The translations under genes were made by a program, and so were the position numbers. Source: CAZWVA01 sp964636885 (GTDB lineage: Bacteria; Desulfobacterota_D; UBA1144; Nemesobacterales; CSP1-2). From it: a DNA stretch of 64,000 nt. The stretch spans positions 37,467 to 101,466 of the forward strand of contig CAZWVA010000002.1 of the NCBI GenBank assembly GCA_964636885.1, written 5' to 3'. Of the stretch, positions 32,992 to 41,460 are shown piece after piece. Below the pieces are notes generated by a model. That model was not told the DNA's origin. It worked only from the letters and a program-made list of their open reading frames with translations, and searched no databases. The number at the start of each line of letters is the position of its first letter. Within the stretch, counting starts at the first letter, position 1.

Positions 32992-33661
32992 TTTCCGCGC
33001 TCTTTTTACCGCAATTAAGCAACATATCCAGTGTGGATAGATTGTATATAAAATCCCCCCAGAGCTGAGGATACACGGGAGGATGGAAACTGGAAAACTC
33101 GATTCGGATTCCCGATTGGCTGAGTAGTGGGAGGTCTAGGTGTTTCTCCACTATCGGAAAGGTCATATAGGTATCGGCCTTCAGGTGCTTACATGTATTG
33201 ATGATCAATTCCGTACCCTTTCCCGTGACCCCGAGTTCAGACTGTAGGTAGAGTTTGGTTTTAATAGCAAGGGCATCCCAGAAGAACCTTATTATACCCA
33301 TATTGAGTTCGATAAGAAGGCGGTTCCCCTCCCCGTAGATGGATTCCAGGATTGGGAAGTATTCCCTAAGATAAGGGGCGTTGGCATAGCTTTGACGGAT
33401 GGTTTGGAGATGCTTTTTTCGCCAGTCCCTTTCATCGCATATCTCGACATTACGGATTATCTGAAGCCCTCGCCTTTTTTTCCAGACGGGTACTGTGAGC
33501 CACAACTCCCCTCTTTCGTTTTTGATGCGGTTTCTATTAACCCAGCCACGGCCCTGAGGGAACTGCACGTCATCGAGTAGAACCATGCAGTCGGCCTTCA
33601 TGGCCTTAAAGAAGAACCCCGGCCAGGGTAGGAAGATGGGCTGGTGTGTGGTGACTATCAT
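32975..33661 (-). CDS. WbqC-family protein
   Basis: The 228-residue protein has the WbqC signature: THQPIFLPWPGFFFKAMKADCMVLLDDVQFPQGRGWVNRNRIKNERGELWLTVPVWKKRRG at the N-terminus, WRKKHLQTIRQSYANAPYLREYFPILESIYG near 85, and YPQLWGDFIYNLSTLDMLLNCG at the C-terminus. WbqC proteins are found in O-antigen and other polysaccharide loci; their chemistry is poorly defined. Here it is not in a polysaccharide cluster. Confidence 0.9.
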   Translation of the reverse strand: MIVTTHQPIFLPWPGFFFKAMKADCMVLLDDVQFPQGRGWVNRNRIKNERGELWLTVPVWKKRRGLQIIRNVEICDERDWRKKHLQTIRQSYANAPYLREYFPILESIYGEGNRLLIELNMGIIRFFWDALAIKTKLYLQSELGVTGKGTELIINTCKHLKADTYMTFPIVEKHLDLPLLSQSGIRIEFSSFHPPVYPQLWGDFIYNLSTLDMLLNCGKKSAEIILSK

Positions 33662-33852
33662 GGTCTACTCTATCGAAGTAGCCATTCCTACCTATATTCT
33701 ATTACAGGAAGTGAATGTATTAAAATGGTGTCTGTAATTCACCCGGCTATTGAATTGGGGATAGGGCTTAAGTATACTGCTTCACATTCCGTGAACCATA
33801 AAGCGGGTATCCATCCTCCGACGATTAGCGATCATAGAGGACTAGGCATACT

Positions 33853-34617
33853 ATGATAAGCGGATTTGAATTCGCCCTTGTCGGATTGTCTTCCGTAGCG
33901 GCGGGTATCGTGAATGCGCTTGCTGGTGGTGGTACGCTAATCACGTTTCCTACACTTATAGCCGTGGGGGTTCCTGCTGTCGCCGCAAACATCACAAATA
34001 CGGTTGCCCTTTGCCCAGGTTACCTGGGGGCTACACTCGCCCAGTCAAACGACCTAAGGGGGCAGAGGGGGCGTCTTTTTCTATCCCTTCCGGTCGCCAT
34101 AATCGGTGGGGTCATAGGGGGTATCCTGCTCCTCAAAACAGGTGAGCGGATTTTTCGCACCCTTGTGCCCTTTCTCATTCTGCTTGCCTCGGCTCTCATC
34201 GCGGTTCAGGACCCACTGCGAGTATGGGTCATTCGCCGCTCCGGACAAATGGGGTCAACGACCGCATCCGAAAGATGGGCGGTACTCCCACTCGGTATAG
34301 CGGCGATCTATGGGGGCTACTTCGGCGCCGGCCTCAGCGTGATCATGCTCGCTCTGCTTGGACTGATGCTCGAAGACTCCATAACCCGGCTCAATGCCCT
34401 GAAGCAGACCGTATCGCTCAGCGTTAATGTCGCCGCTGCTGTCTTCTTCGTATTTTCGGGGCAGGTCGTGTGGCTGGCGGCTATTGTGATGGCTGTGGGA
34501 GCGCTTATAGGAGGGGCACTGGGCGGTCGCCTTGCGGGTCGCATCAAACCGGGTATATTGCGCTGGATCGTGGTGACGATAGGGGTTGTGGTAGCCCTAA
34601 TCTACATGGTGCGTTAG
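33853..34617 (+). CDS. TauE/SafE-family sulfite or anion exporter
   Basis: The 254-residue membrane protein has about eight segments. The N-terminal LVGLSSVAAGIVNALAGGGTLITFPTLIAVGVPAVAANITNTVALCPGYLGATLA and the internal repeat AAIYGGYFGAGLSVIMLALLGLMLEDSITRLNALKQ are diagnostic of TauE/SafE. These export sulfite, sulfoacetate or related organic anions. Substrate cannot be told here. It starts 190 nt downstream of the WbqC start, divergently. Confidence 0.92.
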   Translation: MISGFEFALVGLSSVAAGIVNALAGGGTLITFPTLIAVGVPAVAANITNTVALCPGYLGATLAQSNDLRGQRGRLFLSLPVAIIGGVIGGILLLKTGERIFRTLVPFLILLASALIAVQDPLRVWVIRRSGQMGSTTASERWAVLPLGIAAIYGGYFGAGLSVIMLALLGLMLEDSITRLNALKQTVSLSVNVAAAVFFVFSGQVVWLAAIVMAVGALIGGALGGRLAGRIKPGILRWIVVTIGVVVALIYMVR

Positions 34618-34836
34618 AGGTGTCGTTATCTCTTTTTGAGACGTATTACGTTTAAATGGGGTTCACTATGAAGGAGGGTTCGCCCCAGAAATGTAAATAA
34701 TTGACAAATTTTGTAATGATCGAAATACCTTAAGATAATATAACATATAATAAACACTAAATAAAATAGTTAAAATTTTTGGCATGGGGTTTGCCTATCA
34801 TGGGCACATTTGATAAAAGAAACCCATTGCGCAGCC

Positions 34837-36642
34837 ATGTCTAATGCCGAGGTAGTTGTCCTTGAAAATGAGATCGTTGAAGACGGTTTTTATGATCCAC
34901 TAACCGGATTCCCTAAAAGATCTATATTTTCTGAACACTTAGGGTGTAGTATCGAAAGGAGGAAACAGCACGACGATTATTCGTTTGCGGTGCTTTATCT
35001 CGATCTCGATCAGTTTAAATCCATAAACGATAAGCTTGGGGATAGGGTAAGCGATCTAATTCTAGTCGAGGTTGCCCGTAAGATTAAGCGGTGCCTTCGT
35101 TCCGAGGACAAGGTTGCACGGGTTGGTCAAGATGAGTTTACGGTTCTACTTGACGACATTAAGGATTTTAGTGATGCGGCGCGTATAGCCGAGCGGATCC
35201 AAAAGTCACTCGAGAATCCCTTTAAGGTGGGTGGTCGTGAGTATCTTATAAGTGTGAGTATAGGCATTGCGATTAGTGAGAAGGGTCAAGACGATCCTAC
35301 GGATTTAATACAGAAGGCCGAGATAGCGAAGAACCGCGCTAAATCTCGTGGTAAGGCACGACACGAGATGTTTAATTCCAATACTCAAGCGGCTTCTAAT
35401 GGGCTTATAAGATTGGAGAGTGCGCTCTGGCAGGCGTTGGAGCGTCAGGATTTTAGGGTTTATTATCAGCCTATCGTATCTCTTGAAACCGGAAGGATTA
35501 TCGGAGCCGAAGCTCTAGTGCGCTGGCAACATCCGGACCGTGGCCTCCTTCCGCCTTCGGATTTCATCTCACTGGCAGAGGAGACCGGATTGATAGTACC
35601 CATAAATGAATGGGTATTACGGACTGCCTGTATTCAGAGTAAGGAATGGCAAATCCCCGGTCATCCGCAACTCCATGTTGCGGTTAATTTTACGGCACGC
35701 CAGTTTCAACAGCCCGATCTGACGGGATTAATCAGGAAGGTGCTAAGGGAGACCGATACTCCTCCCCAAGCCCTTGAATTGGAAATAACCGAGAGTACGG
35801 CTATAAAAAACATCAATAACAGCGTTAGATTGCTTAAAGAATTAAGATCTATGGGATTGCAGATCTCCATAGATGATTTTGGTACTGGCTACTCTTCGAT
35901 GAGCTACCTGAAAGACTTTCCGGTTAACACGTTAAAGATCGACCGGTCTTTTGTCAGAGACATAGGGTGCAATGATAACGACCTAACCCTTATAAAAACG
36001 ATCATATCTATGGCACACACGCTAAAGTTGAATGTTATAGCGGAGGGTGTAGAAACGGAAGATCAAATCGCCTTCCTGCTCTCGCATCATTGCGACCGGA
36101 TCCAGGGGTTTCTGTTCAGCAGGCCTGTCCCCGCTGAGGAGTTTACAAAACTGATTAAGAGGGAGTATAAGCTCTCCTCCGAGACACTAAAGAGGGCAAA
36201 AGCAGGCTGGAGGAAGAGGTTTTTAGGAGAGTTACTTCTAGAGTCGGGCTTCATAGATTCGGAAAAACTCGGCCGCGCTTTGAGGGAAAAAAATACCAGC
36301 AACGAAAAATTGGGTCAGATCCTCATGAGGTTCGGGTATATAAACGAGGATATCCTTGTAAAGTTTCTGGCAAAACAGCGCGGTTTTGAAGGTGTTAACC
36401 TATTCAAGATAGAAATAGACAAGAGTGTGGTTAATCTGATTCCCAGGGACGTCGCCGAAAAATACAAGGTTCTGCCGATTTGTTTTAAAATGGAAGGAGG
36501 AATGAAAAAGCTAGTTGTGGCTATGGCCAATCCCTCAGACTTGGGAGCGATCGACACTCTGGGATTCATAACCGGTCATGTTATAGAACCCGTTTTTGCT
36601 AGAGAAGAGCAATTTACATGGATTATAAGGTACTTCTATTAG
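34837..36642 (+). CDS. Degenerate GGDEF-EAL protein with a C-terminal MshEN c-di-GMP-binding domain
   Basis: About 601 residues from ATG 34837; an in-frame TTG at 34810 is possible, neither has a good ribosome-binding site. An N-terminal GGDEF domain has VARVGQDEF, with Gln replacing the second Gly, so cyclase activity is probably lost. The EAL domain (IIGAEALVRW ... ELEITESTAI ... IDDFGTGYSS) keeps its catalytic acids and should hydrolyse c-di-GMP. The C-terminus has two MshEN-like motifs (FLGELLLESGFIDSEKLGRAL and KLGQILMRFGYINEDILVKFL) known to bind c-di-GMP in T2SS/T4P ATPases. There is no membrane or PAS domain. It may sense its own substrate. Confidence 0.9.
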   Translation: MSNAEVVVLENEIVEDGFYDPLTGFPKRSIFSEHLGCSIERRKQHDDYSFAVLYLDLDQFKSINDKLGDRVSDLILVEVARKIKRCLRSEDKVARVGQDEFTVLLDDIKDFSDAARIAERIQKSLENPFKVGGREYLISVSIGIAISEKGQDDPTDLIQKAEIAKNRAKSRGKARHEMFNSNTQAASNGLIRLESALWQALERQDFRVYYQPIVSLETGRIIGAEALVRWQHPDRGLLPPSDFISLAEETGLIVPINEWVLRTACIQSKEWQIPGHPQLHVAVNFTARQFQQPDLTGLIRKVLRETDTPPQALELEITESTAIKNINNSVRLLKELRSMGLQISIDDFGTGYSSMSYLKDFPVNTLKIDRSFVRDIGCNDNDLTLIKTIISMAHTLKLNVIAEGVETEDQIAFLLSHHCDRIQGFLFSRPVPAEEFTKLIKREYKLSSETLKRAKAGWRKRFLGELLLESGFIDSEKLGRALREKNTSNEKLGQILMRFGYINEDILVKFLAKQRGFEGVNLFKIEIDKSVVNLIPRDVAEKYKVLPICFKMEGGMKKLVVAMANPSDLGAIDTLGFITGHVIEPVFAREEQFTWIIRYFY

Positions 36643-36757
36643 GTGTTTTAAGGTTTTAATAAAGCCATCTGATGAAAAACCAATAAACTAGGGAAAAGGC
36701 AAGCAACAGGGTCGTGCCTCGAATGCATTGATTTTAAGACGAAATGATTGACCCATA

Positions 36758-38269
36758 TCACGCTTCCTTCGAGTAGTATCTGTACCAGTCACTCTGGAAC
36801 CGCCCTTCCGGGTCGTATTTCTCTTTCAACATGAGAAATTCTGCAAACCGCGGATAACAGGATTTGAGTTGCTCTGGGGTTGCGAACCTGTGGTTCGTGA
36901 GGTAATAACTCCCTCCACGTCGAATAGTCATGTCTATGAGTCGACGGAAGGTCTGACGTGAGTGCTCTATCCCTTGGGGGCTGTGTACGGTGTGTATGTG
37001 AAAGCTCACCCGTGCCCAAGGCCGTCTTGCATAGGTCAAGAAACCCTCATCGTCCTGCTCAATTACCCCTATGTCTCCAAAGATCAAGTCCACGTTATTT
37101 TTAAGGAAATCCTTTCGTACCTCGTCCAAGAAATCCACGAGCGACTCCCGTGGAACGTATACCTCGGTTGGGATATCGGATGCCTGAGGGCCTCCGAGCA
37201 TTCGATCGAGTTGGTGGTGGTAACCCTTGAGATAAACGCCCATCTGATGCGTGTCGGACCAATAGAGTCTGCCTGATGTAGAGAGGTAGTGGTCTCTTAT
37301 TCTCTGGAAGTAAAGTTCCTTGTCCGCATGGGCCAGGTATCTGAGTTTTATCCACTCCTCATTAGAGGGCTGGTTTGGATAGTCGGGCACCGATCTTGCC
37401 GTATCCACGGGGCGGTGGCAGACGAGGATCCCCTTTCGGAGAAAATCCTCCGATCGGGTGTTGGCGGAGTAGAGAAATGTACCGTACAAAGAACCATCCG
37501 AGACGCGCTTATCAAAGGCCTCTATCAGATCCTCCACGCCTATAACCTCGACGATTCTCTCCACCTTTTGCCGTGGCACCAGGCGAAGCGTGACGGAGTA
37601 GATGACCCCAAACAAACCGTATCCCCCTATGGCGAGCCGAAAGAGTTCGGCGTTTTCCTTTCGACTGCACCTGTGCTCCTTCCCATCCGCATCAATGATA
37701 ACAAAGGATTCGATATCCCGGATGATGGGCTTCATCTTTAGTCCCTGGCCGTGTATGTTGGAGGCGAGGCTTCCTCCGATAGACAGCCAATCGGCTGACT
37801 GTTTTTGGGCGATTCCCCACCTTTTCGCCTCGCCTTCCTGAGCCCCAATTAGATAGCCGATAAGGAGCGGCCACTGGATTCCGGCTTCGACTTCGATGGT
37901 GCCCTCTTTGGGATCGAAACCGATCACACGGCTAAGGGCGGTCATATCGATCAGTACCCCGCCTGTTGCAAACTGCTGTGCCCCCATGGCATGCCTGGCG
38001 CCCGCGATGGAGATCACCTTCCCCTCTCGACCCGCGCTTCTAATGACCTCTCGGATTGCATCTATGGAATCCGGGTAAACGATCCGGTCTACGAGGGTTG
38101 GGTTGAGTTCCGTATGGACATCGTTTACCAATAGGCCTTTGGTTTCTGTAGTCGTCGCCCTGGGTTTTTCGGTTTGACGTGCAAAACCGATAGTCCATAC
38201 CGTAAGCCCGGAGGCTCCCCAAATAGCCCTCAAGAAGTCCCTTCGGTTCAATTCAGCCCTCCGCTTCAT
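36758..38269 (-). CDS. Tat-exported FAD-linked oxidase (lactone oxidase/FAD_binding_4 family)
   Basis: The 503-residue protein starts with a Tat signal (MKRRAELNRRDFLRAIWGASGLTVWTIGFA, NRRDFL motif). The FAD-binding PCMH domain follows: REGKVISIAGARHAMGAQQFATGGVLIDMTALSRVIGFDPKEGTIEVEAGIQWPLLIGYL (residues about 75-135) and SIGGSLASNIHGQG near 167. The substrate domain resembles sugar lactone oxidases (ALO-like). It should act in the periplasm on an aldonolactone or similar alcohol. A cupin gene lies 44 nt upstream, oriented the same way. The substrate is not known. Confidence 0.87.
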   Translation of the reverse strand: MKRRAELNRRDFLRAIWGASGLTVWTIGFARQTEKPRATTTETKGLLVNDVHTELNPTLVDRIVYPDSIDAIREVIRSAGREGKVISIAGARHAMGAQQFATGGVLIDMTALSRVIGFDPKEGTIEVEAGIQWPLLIGYLIGAQEGEAKRWGIAQKQSADWLSIGGSLASNIHGQGLKMKPIIRDIESFVIIDADGKEHRCSRKENAELFRLAIGGYGLFGVIYSVTLRLVPRQKVERIVEVIGVEDLIEAFDKRVSDGSLYGTFLYSANTRSEDFLRKGILVCHRPVDTARSVPDYPNQPSNEEWIKLRYLAHADKELYFQRIRDHYLSTSGRLYWSDTHQMGVYLKGYHHQLDRMLGGPQASDIPTEVYVPRESLVDFLDEVRKDFLKNNVDLIFGDIGVIEQDDEGFLTYARRPWARVSFHIHTVHSPQGIEHSRQTFRRLIDMTIRRGGSYYLTNHRFATPEQLKSCYPRFAEFLMLKEKYDPEGRFQSDWYRYYSKEA

Positions 38270-38313
38270 TCCCGGTATTGAACTCGTAATGAAAAACGGT
38301 TTATTGTGCCCGT

Positions 38314-38709
38314 TTATCTACCGTGTTCTTCATACGGAATGTCTTTGAGTTCGATTATATAACCGTGTATCTCGTTGCTCCCTATGTTCTCTACCGTGTG
38401 CTTTACCGGTCCTACCCAGATCGCTTCCCCCTGTTTTCCCTCCACCTCCACGGCCTTACCGTCTGGATTTGTGATCTTGACCTTGGTTGGGGTAAGCTCT
38501 ATGTGTACGGTGGCCGGATGCGTGTGCATCGCCTGTTTATCTCCCGGTTTCATCCTGAACTCTAGAACACGCACGTGCTCGTTTTCAAGAAGCACCTTAA
38601 ACTGCTCCGGCGCCACCTGCACTACATCCTGGGCCAATGCCGATTTGGTGATAAAGAGAAGTATAAGCGTGGCTAAAACGCGTATGGTAAGATAGGTTGG
38701 GTTTCTCAT
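38314..38709 (-). CDS. Secreted cupin-domain protein
   Basis: From ATG 38709 (131 residues; a GTG six codons upstream is less likely, since the GTGGGGAGGAC ribosome-binding site precedes the ATG). It has a signal peptide (MRNPTYLTIRVLATLILLFITKSALA) and a single cupin barrel: VRVLEFRMKPGDKQAMHTHPATVHIELTPTKVKITNPDG with two potential metal His, then GEAIWVGPVKHTVENIG. It lies 44 nt upstream of the Tat-exported FAD oxidase and may share its operon. Function unknown. Confidence 0.85.
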   Translation of the reverse strand: MRNPTYLTIRVLATLILLFITKSALAQDVVQVAPEQFKVLLENEHVRVLEFRMKPGDKQAMHTHPATVHIELTPTKVKITNPDGKAVEVEGKQGEAIWVGPVKHTVENIGSNEIHGYIIELKDIPYEEHGR

Positions 38710-39076
38710 AACTAGTGTCCTCCCCACTTTGTTTGGTTCGAGTGTATGTCACATTTCGGCTATAATCGTTATATCATAAAGCCTATTCCTCCGCAATTTA
38801 TGGGGCATCGATAAAGGCTAAACGTGGGTAGTTGTGTTTCTGATGATATCTTTTTATTGATTCAACTGTTAATAAGAACCGGATAAGGGGAGCGGCTTAA
38901 TTTGAATTATTTCTGAGCTTTGGTTTAAGGGTGGAGACCAGGTATGCAGGCGATTGTTCTAAGGAGGTCGGGTGTTTCCCTTTGATGGAGTCCCCGAAGT
39001 GCATAGGTTTATAGAATCTCGGAAAAGTACTGGTAAGGTTTTATTGAGACTATATGGTTAACTACGGGAGGTAAAG
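38710..39076 (+). other. Intergenic region, 367 nt, between divergent cupin genes
   Basis: No gene is supported. A 13-codon plus-strand frame at 38944 (MQAIVLRRSGVSL) resembles the start of a zinc alcohol dehydrogenase but stops at once. AT-rich blocks near 38760-38790 and 38850-38880 probably include the promoters of both cupin genes. Confidence 0.4.
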
Positions 39077-39568
39077 ATGAGCGAATCTCATAAGTCACAG
39101 TATTTGCTCCGGGCTGAGGATATAGAGGAAAAGAAGGTAAGCTTTTCTCATCCCTGGAACCCAAAATCGCATATAGTAGGGGTTCGACTCGGTCCTGAGG
39201 TGGGACTTAAGCGGATAGGGGTGAATGTGGCTACGATACCACCAGGAAAGGAATCATTCGTCTATCACTTCCATTATCGAGATGAGGAGTGGATATACAT
39301 TCTATCCGGTAAGGGTATAGCCGAGATAGACGGGAGGGAATATGAGGTTAAAGCCGGTGATTTTATGGGATTTTCTACCCCACAGGTTGCACATCACCTG
39401 AGAAATGAAGGCGAAGAAGACTTGGTTTATCTGATGGGCGGAGAGAATAATGAGGTTGAAATTGTCGACTTCCCAAAACTCGGAAAGAGGATGTTTCGAT
39501 TGGGGGACAAGGTAGAGGTTTACGAAATCTCCGATGCAAAGGGATTCGGGCCAATGGGAAAGAAATGA
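39077..39568 (+). CDS. Cytoplasmic cupin-domain protein
   Basis: The 163-residue protein has a cupin_2 domain: VATIPPGKESFVYHFHYRDEEWIYILSGKGIAEIDGREYEVKAGDFMGFSTPQVAHHLRNEG (residues about 54-118), with HxH, Glu and a later His as metal ligands. Flanking regions GVRLGPEVGLKRIGV and DLVYLMGGENNEVEIVDFPKLGKR fit a family often annotated as cupin of unknown function near sugar or transcription genes. GGGAGGTAAAG precedes the ATG. Followed after 20 nt by the metallopeptidase gene. Confidence 0.9.
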   Translation: MSESHKSQYLLRAEDIEEKKVSFSHPWNPKSHIVGVRLGPEVGLKRIGVNVATIPPGKESFVYHFHYRDEEWIYILSGKGIAEIDGREYEVKAGDFMGFSTPQVAHHLRNEGEEDLVYLMGGENNEVEIVDFPKLGKRMFRLGDKVEVYEISDAKGFGPMGKK

Positions 39569-39588
39569 AATGAATACCTGAAGTTACA

Positions 39589-39960
39589 ATGGACAGGGAG
39601 AGATTCGAAGGGATAGTAGAAAGAGCCTATTATAGGATCCCCGAGGGATTCAAGGAGAAGATGGAAAACGTCGTCATAACGATTGAGGATTTCCCCACTC
39701 AAGAGGACTTGGAACGGCTTAGGATCGGGGATAAAAGATCCCTCCTCGGATTCTACAGTGGTATTCCACTTCCAAAGAGGAGCGTTTGGCATGTCGTACG
39801 GTTCCCGGACAGAATCGTTCTCTTTCAGAAGAACATAGAGAGGGTATGCGGAAGCGAAAAGGAGGTTGAAGAGAGGGTCTACGAGATCCTATTACACGAG
39901 ATAGGGCACTATTTTGGGCTTTCTGATAGGGAGATATACGGGCTTATGGGTGAGGATTAA
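39589..39960 (+). CDS. Metallopeptidase family protein (zincin-like, PF06262 type)
   Basis: The 123-residue protein has the small-zincin pattern: FEGIVERAYYRIPEGFKEKMENVVITIEDFP at the N-terminus, LGFYSGIPL near 50, and the metal motif ILLHEIGHYFGLSD near residue 103 (HExxH plus Glu/Asp downstream). Physiological substrates of this family are unknown. It follows the cupin gene closely and is probably co-transcribed. Confidence 0.9.
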   Translation: MDRERFEGIVERAYYRIPEGFKEKMENVVITIEDFPTQEDLERLRIGDKRSLLGFYSGIPLPKRSVWHVVRFPDRIVLFQKNIERVCGSEKEVEERVYEILLHEIGHYFGLSDREIYGLMGED

Positions 39961-39969
39961 AGCCGGCTT

Positions 39970-40413
39970 CTATTTTCTTTTCTTTATAAGACCCTCTATC
40001 GTAGAGACTGCCTTCTTTAGTTGATCCATCCATTTTTCCTGAATCCTCCGAGAATTCTGTATGTACTCTGTAACCTTATCGGGTAAGCTGATGTCGGAGA
40101 GCATCTTGTTGGCTTCTTCCGCCAGTTTCTTTTGCTCTTCTATCATCTCACGCATCAGGCTCTCTATCGTTTCAACGATGTTTTGCACCCACGCTTCCTG
40201 AAATCTTTTAAATTCGCCTGTGAGTTTTTGCTGGTATTCCAGAATGGGCTTTGTCATCTTCTCCGTTCTTTGCTGATAATCGAGAAGGGGCCTTACCATC
40301 TTTTCCATTCGCTTAGGATAATCAAGTAGCGGTTTGGCGAGCCTCTCCAACTCCCTCCTCTGCCTTTCTAGGATCCTCATGAACTCGCTAGACGGTTCCT
40401 TCTTTTTTGCCAT
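39970..40413 (-). CDS. Coiled-coil protein with a 14-residue tandem repeat
   Basis: GGGGGTGAGTGAC fixes the start at ATG 40413 (147 residues). The N-terminal third holds three repeats of about 14 residues: LAKPLLDYPKRMEK, MVRPLLDYQQRTEK and MTKPILEYQQKLTG. The rest is an amphipathic helix (IVETIESLMREMIEEQKKLAEEANKML; LKKAVSTIEGLIKKRK). Low complexity and helical content recall phasin or PHA-synthase-associated (PhaE-like) proteins, but this is only a resemblance. It is convergent with the metallopeptidase gene. Confidence 0.75.
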   Translation of the reverse strand: MAKKKEPSSEFMRILERQRRELERLAKPLLDYPKRMEKMVRPLLDYQQRTEKMTKPILEYQQKLTGEFKRFQEAWVQNIVETIESLMREMIEEQKKLAEEANKMLSDISLPDKVTEYIQNSRRIQEKWMDQLKKAVSTIEGLIKKRK

Positions 40414-40636
40414 GTCACTCACCCCCTTTTGTATTTTATACCTAAGAACAGAAACCCAAACTCCATCCCTCATTATTATCGCACGATCGGTTCTGTTAAA
40501 TCAAGTAGAGACGGGTAGACTCTCTGAAAACCAGACCGCTCGAATTCTCAACGGAAAGGAGTGGGGAGACCAAATTATTAACCTATAGACCGATTGCCTA
40601 ACCGTTTAGGATAGTGGTAGTAAGGGCTGTGAGGGA

Positions 40637-40672
40637 AAGGAGGGAAAAGAAGACACCTTCTTTTCCCTCCTT
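40637..40672. terminator. Perfect 16-bp inverted repeat, probable bidirectional terminator
   Basis: AAGGAGGGAAAAGAAG and its exact complement CTTCTTTTCCCTCCTT flank a 4-nt loop (ACAC). It lies 13 nt beyond the end of the OmpA-like gene and faces the coiled-coil gene start region. The T-rich arm provides a run of T residues; a long perfect hairpin like this is expected to stop transcription from the minus strand and possibly both. Confidence 0.7.
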
Positions 40673-40685
40673 ATCGTTTACTTAT

Positions 40686-41414
40686 TTATAGAGTAGGTTT
40701 GCTTTCTTCATTAAACTTGAAGAAGATCCTTGCTCCTGGCATGGCTCCCGGTTTTACCGGAATAAACTGGGCCCTTCTATTCAGCTGATAGGCATCCTCC
40801 GTGGTCCCAGCGGCAAACTTCGATGTTTCACCTATCCCCTTGGCCTCTATCCTGCTGGGGTCGATTCCAAGCTTGACCAGGTACGCCTTTGCCGCATCGG
40901 CTCTTCTCTGCGCGAGCCTTAGGTTATACTGTGGAGTACCCCTTAGGTCTGCATACCCTTCTATTACAACCTTAACGTCAGGGTTGTTCTTTAGAACCTC
41001 GGCGTTCTGCTGAAGAACTGGTTCTGCATCCGGTCTTATATTGTATTTATCAAAATCAAAGAATATATCGTTTAGAGCTACTCCCTCCATGGTTGGTCCC
41101 GGTGGAGGTGGAACCTCTGCCTTCTGGCACTTCGCCTTGGCTTCGTCGGCCTTTGCCTTTGCATCTATAAGAAGCCTGCGGGCCTCTAATTCACTGCAAA
41201 ACTCACCGGCAAGGGCCTTTCCCCTATTCAGTGCGCTTTCTGCAGCCGCACATTCCTCAGGTGCACAAGACGGGCATCCCGCTTCCTTAGCCGCCGCAAC
41301 CGCTGCCTCAGCATCAGCGAGCTCCTGTGTTGGAGGGGGAGTTGCACAACCTACGAGATAAAGCAACGCTAAAAACATAACGGGAAAAACCAGTAGAAGT
41401 TTATCCCTTTTCAT
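40686..41414 (-). CDS. OmpA/Pal-family peptidoglycan-binding lipoprotein
   Basis: The 242-residue protein has a lipoprotein signal (lipobox LVGC, Cys23) and a C-terminal OmpA domain: IFFDFDKYNIRPDAEPVLQQNAEVLKNNPDVKVVIEGYADLRGTPQYNLRLAQRRADAAKAYLVKLGIDPSRIEAKGIGE, with the Asp and Arg that bind diaminopimelate. The 80-residue linker is helical and holds several Cys (AGCPSCAPEECAAAE; EFCSE), which is unusual. It is encoded 46 nt downstream of ybgF, so it is probably the Pal of a Tol-Pal system, although no tolB/Q/R is in the window. Confidence 0.9.
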   Translation of the reverse strand: MKRDKLLLVFPVMFLALLYLVGCATPPPTQELADAEAAVAAAKEAGCPSCAPEECAAAESALNRGKALAGEFCSELEARRLLIDAKAKADEAKAKCQKAEVPPPPGPTMEGVALNDIFFDFDKYNIRPDAEPVLQQNAEVLKNNPDVKVVIEGYADLRGTPQYNLRLAQRRADAAKAYLVKLGIDPSRIEAKGIGETSKFAAGTTEDAYQLNRRAQFIPVKPGAMPGARIFFKFNEESKPTL

Positions 41415-41460
41415 TTTACTGTACCTCCTTTAAGATTATTTACTCTCTATAATAATATTT

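Noticed and set aside
34701..34736. TTGACA box upstream of the GGDEF-EAL gene as a promoter
   Set aside because: No acceptable -10 at 16-18 nt; the nearest TA-rich hexamer is 24 nt away.
38944..38985. Short frame resembling an alcohol dehydrogenase N-terminus (MQAIVLRRSG)
   Set aside because: Stops after 13 codons and no further homologous segment is visible downstream, so the match is too short to support a pseudogene.
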